Shown: positions 9,553 through 18,853, numbered from the stretch's first letter. The stretch is DNA of 64,000 bases from Burkholderia pyrrocinia (GCF_001028665.1 NZ_CP011504.1:2852001-2916000); one strand, 5' to 3'. A program made the numbers and translations. Notes: a model not told the origin generated them from the letters alone.

Positions 9553-9578
9553 GGCGCCGGCCCGAGCCGGCCGGCGCC
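9553..9578 (+). terminator. GC-rich hairpin between BKACE and MFS genes
   Basis: GGCGCCGGCC (9553-9562) pairs with GGCCGGCGCC (9569-9578) around CGAGCC. It has no U-tract, so it may attenuate or stabilise the transcript rather than end it fully. Confidence 0.35.
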
Positions 9579-9731
9579 AGGACGCCCATCATCGCCCCGC
9601 TCCGTTCGAGCGCCGCCGGCGCGGCTCCGTCGTCTGCCCATCCGCTGCATGCATGCACGCAGCGGCATCTGCCGAACGCGGCGCACCGTGCTTGCCGTGC
9701 GCGCCGGTTCGCCCTTACCGGAGTCGTCCGC

Positions 9732-11060
9732 ATGTCCACTCAACACGCCCATGCCCTGCCTTCCGCCGCCGGCGACGCGAGCGCGTCGCTGAACCGGCTG
9801 CTGTTCCGCAAACTCATGCCGCTGCTGATCGCCGCGTACGTGATCAGCTTCCTCGACCGCACCAACATCGCGTTCGCCAAACACTCGATGGGCGTCGATC
9901 TCGGCATTTCATCCGCTGCGTACGGGCTCGGCGCGGGCCTGTTTTTCCTGACCTACGCGCTCTTCGAAATCCCGAGCAATCTGATCATGCATCGCGTCGG
10001 CGCGCGCTTCTGGATCACGCGGATCATGATTACGTGGGGCGCGCTATCGGTCGCGATGGCGTTCGTCAGCGGCGAAACGTCGTTCTACGCGATGCGCCTG
10101 CTGCTCGGCGCCGCCGAAGCCGGCCTGTTCCCCGGCGTGATGTTGTACCTGACGTACTGGTTCGGCCGCGAGGAGCGTGCGCGCGCAACCGGCTTTTTTC
10201 TGCTCGGCGTGTGTATCGCAAACATCGTCGGCGGGCCGCTGGCCGGCGCGCTGATCGAACTCGACGGCACGCTAGGCTTCCACGGCTGGCAATGGCTGTT
10301 CGTCGTCGAAGGAATCCCCGCGATCCTGCTCGCGTTCGTCGTGTGGACGCGCTTGCCGGATCGCCCGAGCACCGCACCGTGGCTCCCACCCGAAACCGGC
10401 CGCGCGCTCGAGCGCACGCTGGCCGCCGAACAGGATGCGGGCGTCGCCACGCACGGCGGCCATACGTTCGGCGCCGCGCTGCGCGATCCGCAGATCTGGC
10501 TCGCGATCTTCGTGTACTTCTGCCACCAGTTGACGATCTACACGGTGATCTTCTTCCTGCCGGGCATCATCGGCGCGTCGGGGCGCTTCTCTCCGTTCGC
10601 GGTCGGGTTGCTGACTGCGCTGCCCTGGCTCGCCGCCGCGCTCGGGGCTGCGACGCTGCCGCGCTTCGCGCGCAAGTCGCGTCATTCACGCCGGATGCTG
10701 TGCGCGGGGCTGGGCGTGATGGCGGCCGGGATGGTCGGCGCCGCGCATACGTCGCCTGTCGCGGGGCTCGCCTGCGTGTGCGTGGCTGCGTCGATGTTCT
10801 TCGTCGTGCAGTCGATCGTGTTCACGTTTCCCGCGTCGCGGCTCGCCGGCAGCACACTGGCCGGCGGGCTGGGGCTCGTGAATACGTGCGGATTGCTCGG
10901 CGGCTTCGTCGGCCCGACCGTCGTCGGCGCGATTGAACAGGCGACCGGCAATGCGAAGAACGGGCTGACGCTGCTTGCAGCCGCGCTCGTCGTCGCGGCA
11001 TTCGCGAGCCTCGCATTGCGTCACGGACACGAGCGTTCCGAAGCGGAATCGCACGGTTGA
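9732..11060 (+). CDS. MFS transporter, anion:cation symporter (ACS) family
   Basis: The 442-residue protein has about twelve hydrophobic segments. The N-terminal part LMPLLIAAYVISFLDRTNIAFAK and GLGAGLFFLTYALFEIPSNLIMHRVGAR is characteristic of the ACS family (tartrate, hexuronate, phthalate and similar organic anions). A sequence-wide cytoplasmic loop sits between the two six-helix halves. It follows the GntR/SDR/BKACE genes on the same strand and probably imports the substrate of that pathway. The ATG at 9732 is chosen because it opens directly into the conserved start; upstream in-frame sequence is Arg/Pro-rich and not transporter-like. Confidence 0.9.
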   Translation: MSTQHAHALPSAAGDASASLNRLLFRKLMPLLIAAYVISFLDRTNIAFAKHSMGVDLGISSAAYGLGAGLFFLTYALFEIPSNLIMHRVGARFWITRIMITWGALSVAMAFVSGETSFYAMRLLLGAAEAGLFPGVMLYLTYWFGREERARATGFFLLGVCIANIVGGPLAGALIELDGTLGFHGWQWLFVVEGIPAILLAFVVWTRLPDRPSTAPWLPPETGRALERTLAAEQDAGVATHGGHTFGAALRDPQIWLAIFVYFCHQLTIYTVIFFLPGIIGASGRFSPFAVGLLTALPWLAAALGAATLPRFARKSRHSRRMLCAGLGVMAAGMVGAAHTSPVAGLACVCVAASMFFVVQSIVFTFPASRLAGSTLAGGLGLVNTCGLLGGFVGPTVVGAIEQATGNAKNGLTLLAAALVVAAFASLALRHGHERSEAESHG

Positions 11061-11373
11061 CGGCCGCGCGCGATGCAGGCGCCGAACCCCGTCCGTATCG
11101 CGCGTGGCTTCGTCAGAACAGATACATCCCCGCAACGAACACCACGCCCGAGAACAGCAGATCAAGTTGTGCTCCTCGTTTCCTGATAGGGACGCCCGCG
11201 CGCGTGTCGTTCGTTGTTGGTCGGCGCGGAAACGCGCGGATTCTTGCACAGAACGGATGAACGCACTCCGGAGCGCGCAGTGGCGCTCGCTTGGCCGCAC
11301 GACGGGAAAACGGGAGGAAAACAGCGACAGGCGGCTCGATCGGCGCCGCCTGCAAAGATGACGGATGTGCGCG
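11061..11373. other. Intergenic stretch with a short membrane-protein relic
   Basis: This 313-base gap separates the MFS and ClC genes. On the minus strand at 11113-11166 the frame reads LDLLFSGVVFVAGMYLF and then stops. That looks like the last membrane segment of a transporter, perhaps a TauE/SafE-type protein, with no recognisable sequence in front of it. Nothing else is evident. The relic reading rests on a very short match and is tentative. Confidence 0.3.
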
Positions 11374-12708
11374 CTAGCGGGCTGCGGTCGCCGTCGTGCT
11401 TACTGTATCGACCGCACTCGCCCGCCGCTCGGCCAGCCGCTGCGCGAACCGGTACGCAACGAGCGACCCGGCCACCGCAAGCAGCATCGGCACGAGGCTG
11501 TCGTGATTCGCACGCGTGAATTCGAGCAACAGCACGACCGCCGTAATCGGCATCTGCATCGACGCGGCAAGAAACGCGGTCGCACCGACGAGCGCGCATC
11601 CGCCAATCGACGCGCCCGGCCACACGAGACTCCACAGCCCGCCGAGCACGATGCCGAGCAGCGCGCCGTTCGCGAGGCCAGGCGTCAGCAGGCCGCCCTC
11701 TGCGCCCGCGCGCAGGCTGCCCGCCTCGATTAGCACCTTCAGCACGAGCAGCACCGCTGCAAGACCGATCGTCAGCGTGCCATCGAAACTCAGCGACGCC
11801 GGCCCCTTGCCGTTGCCGAGCAATTGCGGAAACCGCATCGCGAGCATGCCGATCGCCGCGAAGTTGACCAGCGCGAGCACGGGCAGCCGCCAGTCTTTCG
11901 GCGCGTTCGCCCGCGCACGGGCCGTGAGCCGCACGAAGCCGTACGCGGCGAAGCCGAACAGCGGCCCGCAGACGATCGACCATGCGACGAGCGGCGTGCT
12001 CAGCGCGAACGCAGGCACCGTGTACTGGTGTTCGTTGCCGAGGCCGATCCAAGCGACAGCCGCCGCGATCGTCGACGTCACGACCGCGACGATCAGCGCG
12101 CGCAGTTCGAACGTGCCGAGCAGCACTTCGAGCACGAAGATCGCGCCGCCGAGCGGCACGTTGTAGACGGCCGCGAGGCCGGCGCCGGCACCGCACGCGA
12201 CCATCAGCCGGCAGTCGTCGGGCGTAAGCCCCGCACGATGCGCAAGCCGTCCGGCGAGCAGCGACCCAATCTCGCGCGGCGCGACTTCGCGGCCGAGCGG
12301 CGAGCCGAGCGCGACAGTGACGATCTGCAGCAGCGCGTGAATCGTCGTGCTGACGAAAGGCATCCGCGGATCGGCTGCGCGCACCGCGCGGCGGATGCTG
12401 ACCAGCGGCCGGCCGTACCGGTAAAGCGCCCACCAGCCGCCGCCGGCAACGATCCCGCAGACGATCAGCACCACGAGCCTGCGCCGCGGATCGGCATCGG
12501 TCACGCCGGTGAGGAAGCTCTCGGTGCCGATCACGTGCGCGACGCTGTAGCCGTACGCGACGTGCTGGATCGCATGCAGCAGCAGCGCGAGCAGCATGCC
12601 GCCGAGCCCCGCGCCGACGCCGGTCAGGATCGTGACGGCAGCCACGCGTGCGAACGGACTGGCGGGCGGGGAAACGGATGCGGGAGCGGACGGGAGATCG
12701 AGGCGCAT
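11374..12708 (-). CDS. ClC-family chloride channel/transporter
   Basis: The product has 444 residues, rich in membrane segments. ClC landmarks are present: GSPLGREVAPREIG (residues 135-148), where E141 occupies the gating-glutamate place of the GREGP motif, and AAVYNVPLGGAIFVLEV (179-195), equivalent to the GxFxP anion-site region. The glutamate suggests an anion/proton exchanger rather than a passive channel. The family GREGP is here GREVAP, a variant. There is no regulatory CBS domain. The gene stands alone, convergent with the MFS gene. Confidence 0.9.
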   Translation of the reverse strand: MRLDLPSAPASVSPPASPFARVAAVTILTGVGAGLGGMLLALLLHAIQHVAYGYSVAHVIGTESFLTGVTDADPRRRLVVLIVCGIVAGGGWWALYRYGRPLVSIRRAVRAADPRMPFVSTTIHALLQIVTVALGSPLGREVAPREIGSLLAGRLAHRAGLTPDDCRLMVACGAGAGLAAVYNVPLGGAIFVLEVLLGTFELRALIVAVVTSTIAAAVAWIGLGNEHQYTVPAFALSTPLVAWSIVCGPLFGFAAYGFVRLTARARANAPKDWRLPVLALVNFAAIGMLAMRFPQLLGNGKGPASLSFDGTLTIGLAAVLLVLKVLIEAGSLRAGAEGGLLTPGLANGALLGIVLGGLWSLVWPGASIGGCALVGATAFLAASMQMPITAVVLLLEFTRANHDSLVPMLLAVAGSLVAYRFAQRLAERRASAVDTVSTTATAAR

Positions 12709-12956
12709 GAGGTCGACGAACAGGGATCGAAAGGACGGCGCGCAACATGCGTGCCGTCATCAGGACCGCATCGTAGGCCTGCGCCCCTCATGAGACAAAC
12801 GTATTTTTCGAATCGACTCATGCATTTTGTGAATGCATAAGCACGGATGGCTTGTAACCGCCTTCCGCCTCAACCCGATCAATCCGGATAAGTGACGCGC
12901 TCCGGTTTGCGCCGCATGTATGGATGAAAAGCATCGATGCGTGCGCGCACCGCGCA

Positions 12957-13418
12957 TCAGGACCAGCCTTCGAACGACAGGCCGGTTTCGGCAGCCGCTT
13001 GCTCGGGCGTGACGTCGCGCACGTGCTGGCCGAACGTCCACACATGCTGTTCCGGATCGCGCGCGCGATAGGTGCGGTCGCCATAGAACTGGTCGGTCGG
13101 TTCCTGCAGGATTTCCGCGCCGGCCTGTCGCGCGTGTTCGCAATGCGCGTCGAGGCCGTCGGCAAGCTGCACGTGCACGCTCTGTGTGTTCCTGCCGCCG
13201 ATCTCCTGCGGGCTCGCAACGAAATCGGCCCAGTGTCCGCCGATCATCACGACGCCGCCGCGATGCGTGAGCTCGGCATGTGTGACGTCGCAGTCGGGCG
13301 TACGGACGACGATGCCGCGTGCGAAGCCGAACGCGCGCTCCAGCCATTCGAGCGCGGCGTTCGGATCGCCGTAATACACGGCGACGCTGATCGGCGGATG
13401 GCGGTCGGGCTGGCGCAT
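12957..13418 (-). CDS. VOC-superfamily (glyoxalase/bleomycin resistance-like) protein
   Basis: The product has 153 residues. It starts with the paired beta-alpha-beta-beta-beta pattern ISVAVYYGDPNAALEWLERAFGF and has the second-module HVQLADGLDAHCEHARQAGAEI and YRARDPEQHVWTFGQH typical of the vicinal oxygen chelate fold. The family covers lyases, dioxygenases and drug-binding proteins; this PhnB/glyoxalase-like form could have any of those roles. It is a single gene, flanked by the divergent porin and upstream of the ClC gene on the same strand at a distance of about 250 bases. Confidence 0.85.
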   Translation of the reverse strand: MRQPDRHPPISVAVYYGDPNAALEWLERAFGFARGIVVRTPDCDVTHAELTHRGGVVMIGGHWADFVASPQEIGGRNTQSVHVQLADGLDAHCEHARQAGAEILQEPTDQFYGDRTYRARDPEQHVWTFGQHVRDVTPEQAAAETGLSFEGWS

Positions 13419-13727
13419 CGTATGTCTCCGGTCGTGGGCACGAGCGACTCATTCTCCGCGCGTCGCCCGTACCGATCAACCGTCGTGCCGCGCCCCGCGC
13501 ATGTTGCAACGGCGCGACAGCCGAGTCGCGCCGAACAGATGCAGCGTTCGGGCCATCGCGCATGAACGACCTGCGTCGGGCGCGCGCGGCCCGTCGTGTC
13601 AGTTTTGTGAAGGACTCTTGCCGGATCCGGAAAGGTGCGCTCGCGGCCCCAACGGCCTTGCGCGCGCCGTGCATTCCTATACTTGCGCCGAACTTTTGTT
13701 TCCAGTCCCACACGCAGGAGCGTCACC
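13419..13727. promoter_or_regulatory. Divergent upstream region of VOC gene and porin
   Basis: This is 309 bases without a gene. TATACT at 13678-13683 is a possible -10 element for the porin, but no convincing -35 lies at the normal distance. The porin ribosome site CAGGAG is at 13714-13719. No other structure is seen. Confidence 0.35.
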
Positions 13728-14870
13728 ATGAAAAAAACCCTCATCGCCGGCGCATGCACGGCCGCGCTGTTCGCACCGCTCGCTCACGCACAGAGCTCGG
13801 TCACGCTGTACGGCCTGATCGACGCCGGCATCGCATACACCAACAACGTGAATGGCGCGTCGCAGTGGCGCATGGCCAGCGGCACGATCAACGGCAGCCG
13901 CTTCGGCCTGCGCGGCAGCGAGGATCTCGGCGGCGGCCTGAAGGCGCTGTTCGTGCTCGAAAACGGCTTCAACGCGAACAACGGCGGGCTCGGCCAGGAC
14001 GGCAAGCTGTTCGGCCGCCATGCGTATGTCGGCCTGAGCCAGGCCGGCTACGGCACGCTGACGCTCGGCCGCCAGTACGACACGATGGTCGACTTCGTCG
14101 CGCCGCTGTCCGCGACGGCCGGCGACTTCGGCGACGCGGGCTTCGCGCATCCGTTCGACAACGACAACCTGAACCACTCGCTGCGCATCAACAACGCGGT
14201 CAAGTACACGAGCGATTCGCTCGCGGGCTTCAAGGTCGGCGCGATGTACGCGTTCTCCAACTCGACGAACTTCAGCGCCAACCGCGCATACAGCGTCGCG
14301 GCGAGCTACACGAATGGCCCGTTGAAGGTGGCCGGCGCGTACCTGCAGATGAACGGCACGAAGGGCTCGACGAGCGCGAGCCCCGGCGCGACCGATTCGG
14401 CCGAAGCGAAGAGCGTGAGCCAGGGCGGCTGGTCGATCGGCTCGGACCGCATGCGCACGTACGGCGGCGGCGTCAGCTACGTGTTCGGCCCGGCGACCGT
14501 CGGCTTCGTCTATACGCGCTCGCAGTACGACAACACGGGCTCGTTCGGCTCGACCGGCCAGGTCGCGTTCAACAACTACGACGTGAACGTGCGCTATGCG
14601 GTGACGCCGGCGGTCAGCCTCGGTGCGGCTTACGTGTACACGGATGCCAGCGTGTCGAACCCGGACAGCAAGCACGGTACCGATCCGAAGTGGCACCAGG
14701 TCGACCTGCAGGCCGTGTACAAGCTGTCGCGCCGCACCGACCTGTACGCGGAAGCGATGGTCCAGCATGCGTCCGGCCGCGGCTACCAGGCGTTCATCAA
14801 CACGTCGGGCGGCGCATCGAGCACGGCGAACCAGGTGGTCGGCACGATCGGCATGCGCACGCGCTTCTGA
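13728..14870 (+). CDS. Gram-negative general porin
   Basis: The product has 380 residues with a clear Sec signal ending at AHA-QSS (about residue 20). SSVTLYGLIDAGIAYTNN follows, which is the standard first strand of Burkholderia/Bordetella general diffusion porins. Alternating beta strands run to the terminal TIGMRTRF, whose final phenylalanine is the recognition signal for outer-membrane assembly. It should form trimeric 16-strand channels for small hydrophilic solutes. The ATG at 13728 follows CAGGAG at the expected distance. The transcript likely ends at the two-tier stem-loop at 14885-14941. Confidence 0.95.
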   Translation: MKKTLIAGACTAALFAPLAHAQSSVTLYGLIDAGIAYTNNVNGASQWRMASGTINGSRFGLRGSEDLGGGLKALFVLENGFNANNGGLGQDGKLFGRHAYVGLSQAGYGTLTLGRQYDTMVDFVAPLSATAGDFGDAGFAHPFDNDNLNHSLRINNAVKYTSDSLAGFKVGAMYAFSNSTNFSANRAYSVAASYTNGPLKVAGAYLQMNGTKGSTSASPGATDSAEAKSVSQGGWSIGSDRMRTYGGGVSYVFGPATVGFVYTRSQYDNTGSFGSTGQVAFNNYDVNVRYAVTPAVSLGAAYVYTDASVSNPDSKHGTDPKWHQVDLQAVYKLSRRTDLYAEAMVQHASGRGYQAFINTSGGASSTANQVVGTIGMRTRF

Positions 14871-14884
14871 CCGGCGTGAGGCAA

Positions 14885-14941
14885 CGTCGCCCGCCAGCGA
14901 CGAACCCGTGTTCGCATACGGGTTCGTTGCCGCGGGCGACG
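14885..14941. terminator. Two-tier stem-loop after the porin gene
   Basis: The outer arms CGTCGCCCGC (14885-14894) and GCGGGCGACG (14932-14941) enclose inner arms ACGAACCCGT (14900-14909) and ACGGGTTCGT (14918-14927). All arms are perfect over 10 bp. It lies 15 bases after the porin stop. There is no T-run, so it could be a terminator or a 3'-end stabilising structure. Confidence 0.6.
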
Positions 14942-15085
14942 TGCGCCAATGTTGTTCCATCTGGAAGGCAGCCTGCCTGGAATCGGGGTTTTTGCCGGTG
15001 CAAGCGCTGCGTAGACTCGTATCGAAGCTCCGGGTCGCGCATCGCGCGTCGAACCGGCCACCTACCCCTTGCTCAGGAAAACCTC

Positions 15086-15388
15086 GTGAAATCGCTCGTC
15101 GTTACCGCCGCCGCTGCCGTCCTGCTTGCCGCACCGGCCCTGTCGTTCGCCCAGTCGGCGAAGTCGCCCGTCACGCGTGCGCAGGTGCTGCAGGAACTGA
15201 TCGATCTCGAGTCGGTCGGCTACAACCCGGCGCGCGGTGAAGTCGGCAACTATCCGGAAGACATCATGGCGGCACAGGAACGACTGCAGGCAAAGCGTCT
15301 CGCGGAACGGAAAGCCGCTCAGGCCGCATACGGCCCGGCCGGCGCGCCGGCAACCGAATCGGGCGCGGCGGCGAAACCCGCGCTGTGA
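15086..15388 (+). CDS. DUF4148 domain-containing secreted protein
   Basis: A GTG start preceded by AGGAAA gives 100 residues. A signal peptide ends near SFAQ (about residue 23). The mature part VTRAQVLQELIDLESVGYNPARGEVGNYPEDIMAAQERL carries the DUF4148 pattern common in Burkholderia and relatives: a leading helix, GY-P motif, then an acidic YP-D. An Ala/Gly-rich tail follows. The function of the family is unknown; export to the periplasm is expected. It lies between two stem-loops with the same core sequence. Confidence 0.88.
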   Translation: MKSLVVTAAAAVLLAAPALSFAQSAKSPVTRAQVLQELIDLESVGYNPARGEVGNYPEDIMAAQERLQAKRLAERKAAQAAYGPAGAPATESGAAAKPAL

Positions 15389-15400
15389 CGACATGACGAA

Positions 15401-15440
15401 GCGCGTCGCCCGCATGAATCGTGTCCCGCGGGCGACGCGC
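15401..15440. terminator. 13-bp-arm stem-loop after the DUF4148 gene
   Basis: GCGCGTCGCCCGC (15401-15413) and GCGGGCGACGCGC (15428-15440) are perfect complements around a 14-base loop. The core CGTCGCCCGC is the same ten bases as the outer arm of the stem-loop behind the porin. It lies between two convergent genes (DUF4148 and LysR), which fits a bidirectional terminator. Confidence 0.6.
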
Positions 15441-15520
15441 ATGTCGCGTGTGCATGACGAAGCCTGTCGCGCGATCACCGGCCAACGCAATATATCGACG
15501 TGCCGGTGCGCGCCCAGCGC

Positions 15521-16468
15521 TCAGGCGGCCTGCGGCTCTCGGCCGATCGCGTTCAGCATCTCGACGTCGCGCGCGATCATCCCCGGCACCTGCGCGCGCA
15601 GCATCTCGACCCAGGTTCGCACCTTCGCGTCGACGAAGCGGCGCGACGGATACAGCGCATACACGTTCATCTTCTGCAGGATATGCGCGGGCAGCACGCG
15701 CACGAGCGTGCCGTCGCGCAGCGCGTCGATCGCCGAGTACAGCGGCAGCATGCCGAGCCCGATGCCGTCGCGGATCGCGAGTGCGAGCGATTCGGCCGTA
15801 TTGGTCTGCACCGGCCCAGCCACGTGGATCTGCTCGACGCCTTCCGGCCCTTCGAGTACCCATTCGTGCGTCGGGAACGCGGGCGTACACAGCGTCAGGC
15901 ACGCGTGCGCGGCGAGATCCTGCGGACGGCCCGGCGCGCCGTGTCGTTTCACATAGTCGGGCGACGCGCACAGGATGCTGAACGTCGAACCGAGCAGGTG
16001 CGACACGAGTTCCGAATCGGGCAGCGACGACGCGGTCACGACGGCCATGTCGTTCGTGCCGTCGAACAGGTCGGGCATGCGCTGCGACAGCGACAGTTCG
16101 ATCGACACGTCCGGGAACTGCGCGTGATAGCGCGTCAGCGCGGGCAATACATAGTGATGCCCGACACTCGCGAAGCTGTGCATGCGCAGCACGCCGGCCG
16201 GCCGTTCGTGCGCGCAGCTCGCCTCTTCTTCCGCGCGGTCGACGTCGGCGAGGATCTGGCGGCAACGCCGCAGATAACTTTCGCCGGCCGACGTCAGCGC
16301 GAGGCGGCGGGTCGAGCGATTCATCAGACGCGTGCGCAGGCGCGCCTCGAGTTCCGACACCGCGCGCGACATCGCGCCCGTCGTCGAATTCAGCGATTGC
16401 GCGGCCGCGGTGAAGCTGCCGGTCTCGACGACGCGCGAAAACACCCGCATGTTTTGTAGGGTATCCAT
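15521..16468 (-). CDS. LysR-family transcriptional regulator
   Basis: The product has 315 residues from MDTLQNMRVFSRVVETGSF; an in-frame start 12 bases upstream (16480) is possible. The helix-turn-helix is in the first 60 residues (FTAAAQSLNSTTGAMSRAVSELEARL), and the substrate-binding-like effector domain follows. It diverges from the FUSC-type exporter gene, an arrangement matching the AaeR-AaeB pairing for aromatic acid export. Control of that exporter is therefore the likely job (inference from context). Confidence 0.9.
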   Translation of the reverse strand: MDTLQNMRVFSRVVETGSFTAAAQSLNSTTGAMSRAVSELEARLRTRLMNRSTRRLALTSAGESYLRRCRQILADVDRAEEEASCAHERPAGVLRMHSFASVGHHYVLPALTRYHAQFPDVSIELSLSQRMPDLFDGTNDMAVVTASSLPDSELVSHLLGSTFSILCASPDYVKRHGAPGRPQDLAAHACLTLCTPAFPTHEWVLEGPEGVEQIHVAGPVQTNTAESLALAIRDGIGLGMLPLYSAIDALRDGTLVRVLPAHILQKMNVYALYPSRRFVDAKVRTWVEMLRAQVPGMIARDVEMLNAIGREPQAA

Positions 16469-16669
16469 TCCTGTGAGCAACCTGTAGCGGAGCCGCTATT
16501 TTCCTCCACGTGATGCGACAGATTGTTGCTCCGGCTGCAACTATCGTTTCCCCGCAACTGCGTTAATGCGCGGGCGCCGCACTCCTACAATCGGCGCCTC
16601 ACCAGTCGAACGGACCCGTTCGGATGCGCCGCGGCACCGTGCCGGGCCCCGCACCGGTCCCCTCTTTTC

Positions 16670-18853
16670 ATGAAGCCACAACCTGCGATCGAGCGACCTT
16701 CCATCGAACCGGCACGATGGCGATCATGGCTCGATCCGCTCGGCGACGCGGCACGCGACTGGGCCGCCAGCGACGGGCTGATCTGGCTGCACCTCGCGAA
16801 AACCGTGTTCGCGGCGCTCCTTGCGATGGGCATCGCGATGCGTCTGGAGATGTCGCAGCCGCGTACGGCGATGACGACCGTGTTCGTGCTGATGCAGCCG
16901 CTGTCGGGGATGGTGTTCGCGAAGAGTTTCTACCGCGTGCTCGGCACGGCGGCCGGCCTCGTCGCCGCGCTCGCGCTCGGCGGGCTGTTCGCGCAGCAGC
17001 CCGAGTTGTACATGGCCGGCATCACGCTGTGGATCGGCGGCTGCATCGCGCTCGCGGTGCGCAACCGCCACTTCCGCTGGTACGGTTTCGTGCTCGCCGG
17101 CTACACGGCCGCGCTGATCGGTCTGCCTGCCGTGATGACGCAGCAGACGCTGTTCCAGTCCGCGCTCACACGCGCCGCGGAAGTCGCGCTCGGCATCGCG
17201 TGTTCGGGCGCCGTCAGCGCTTTGATCCTGCCGCTCAGTTCCGCGAAAGCGCTGATGCGTTCGCTGAGCACACGCCATACGACGTTCGCGGCCTTCACGG
17301 CCGGCGCGCTCGCGGGCGACGTCGCACGCGGCGATTTCGAGCGGCGCTTTGCCGATTTCGTCGACGACATCGTCGGCTTCGAAGCGAACCGCGCGTTCGC
17401 GTCGTTCGAGGATCCGCACATTCGCGCACGCAGCCGCCGGCTCGCGCGTCTGAACAGCGAGTTCATGAACGCATGCACACGGCTGCATGCGCTGCACCAG
17501 CTCGTCAAGCGCCTGCGCGCGAACGGCTCGGACGCGGTGCTCGATGCGCTGGCGCCACACATCGACGCGCTCGCGCAGCGGTTCGCCGCATTGCGCGACG
17601 AGCGGCAGCGCGGCATCGCGCCGGCCACCGGTGCGATGCTCGAACTGCGCCGTTTCCACAGTGCGTTGCCGAAGGCCGCGCGCGAGTCGCGGCGGATCAT
17701 CGAGGAACACGCGGCCGGCGGCCTGCTCGACTTCGATACGGCGATCGAGCTGCTGTACCGTTTCATCGGCGAATATCTCGGCTACGCGGACACCTACGCG
17801 TCGCTCGACCAGGACGATCACGCATTCGAGCGCACGGTCACGCATTACGCGGTGAAGACCAATTCGTTCTTCGTCGGCTTCGCGTTCCTGCGCACGGTCG
17901 TCGCCGTCGGCGCGATGAGCGCGTTCTGGATCGCGTCCGAATGGCCGAGCGGCTCGCTCGCGGTAATCGCCACCGCGATCGCGTGCGCGCTCAGCTCGAC
18001 GTCGCCGCGCGCGCCGAAGTTCGTCGCGCAGATGGGCGTCGGCGCGGCATTCGCGACCGCCGTCGGCTACCTGTTCCTGTGCTACGTGTATCCGAACATC
18101 GACGGCTTCCCGCTGCTGTGTGCGACGCTCGCGCCGGTGCTCGGCCTCGGCGCGTTTCTCGCGATGCGGCCGGGCCTGTCGGGCTACGGAATCGGCTTCG
18201 CGGTGTTCTTCTGTCTGCTCGCGGGCCCCGACAATGCGATCGCGTACACGCCCGAAATCCTGGTCAACAACGGGCTGGCCATCGTCGTCGCGATGCTCGC
18301 GTGCTCGATCGTGTTCGCGGTCGTGTTCCCCACCCACATGCCGTGGCTCACGGGCCGCATCGCGCACGACCTGCGCCGCCAGGTCACGCTTGCATGCGAA
18401 GGCGCGCCGGACGGCCTCGCGCAGCGCTTCCAGTCGAGCACGCACGACCTGATGGCGCAGTTGCGCACGCTGCTCGTGCGACGCACGCGGCAGCATCGCG
18501 ACGCGCTGCGCTGGATGCTGTCCACGCTCGAGGTCGGTCATGCGGTGATCGACCTGCGCGACGAACTGCACGCGTTCTGCGAATCCAAGCCGCCGCAGAC
18601 GCTGCGCTGGACCGGTTCGATCGATGCGGTGCTGCACGAGCTGCCGCGCTTCTTCGACGATCCGACGCCCGGCCACCATGCGCGCACGCTGAAATCGGTG
18701 AATCTCGCGATCCGCGCGGCGCAGCACACGCTGCAGGCGTGGTACGCGGTGCCCGACGCGCGCCGGCGCATGCAGCGGATCGTCGGCTGCCTGCACTTCA
18801 TGCGCAGCGCGCTACTCGACAAGGATGCGCCGTTCAACCGGCATCGCCATTGA
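16670..18853 (+). CDS. FUSC/AaeB-like efflux pump membrane protein
   Basis: The product has 727 residues. It has two membrane domains, one at about residues 35-165 and one at about 390-560, separated and followed by long soluble helical regions. FAALLAMGIAMRLEMSQPRTAMTTVFVLMQPLSGMVFAKSFYRVLGTAAG is the fusaric-acid-resistance/AaeB landmark (given here in outline). Such proteins export aromatic acids or related weak acids, normally with a periplasmic adaptor and outer-membrane channel. No adaptor gene lies next to it, so a partner elsewhere or independent action must be assumed. The ATG at 16670 opens directly into the conserved region. Confidence 0.9.
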   Translation: MKPQPAIERPSIEPARWRSWLDPLGDAARDWAASDGLIWLHLAKTVFAALLAMGIAMRLEMSQPRTAMTTVFVLMQPLSGMVFAKSFYRVLGTAAGLVAALALGGLFAQQPELYMAGITLWIGGCIALAVRNRHFRWYGFVLAGYTAALIGLPAVMTQQTLFQSALTRAAEVALGIACSGAVSALILPLSSAKALMRSLSTRHTTFAAFTAGALAGDVARGDFERRFADFVDDIVGFEANRAFASFEDPHIRARSRRLARLNSEFMNACTRLHALHQLVKRLRANGSDAVLDALAPHIDALAQRFAALRDERQRGIAPATGAMLELRRFHSALPKAARESRRIIEEHAAGGLLDFDTAIELLYRFIGEYLGYADTYASLDQDDHAFERTVTHYAVKTNSFFVGFAFLRTVVAVGAMSAFWIASEWPSGSLAVIATAIACALSSTSPRAPKFVAQMGVGAAFATAVGYLFLCYVYPNIDGFPLLCATLAPVLGLGAFLAMRPGLSGYGIGFAVFFCLLAGPDNAIAYTPEILVNNGLAIVVAMLACSIVFAVVFPTHMPWLTGRIAHDLRRQVTLACEGAPDGLAQRFQSSTHDLMAQLRTLLVRRTRQHRDALRWMLSTLEVGHAVIDLRDELHAFCESKPPQTLRWTGSIDAVLHELPRFFDDPTPGHHARTLKSVNLAIRAAQHTLQAWYAVPDARRRMQRIVGCLHFMRSALLDKDAPFNRHRH

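Noticed and set aside
7392..9884. Very long minus-strand open frame of about 830 codons opposite the GntR, SDR and BKACE genes
   Set aside because: It is Arg/Ala/Gly-rich with no family pattern and mirrors the third-position GC bias of the real plus-strand genes.
16724..18796. Minus-strand frame of 690 codons opposite the FUSC exporter gene
   Set aside because: Arg/Glu/His-rich antisense shadow of a strongly biased gene; no start signal or domain.
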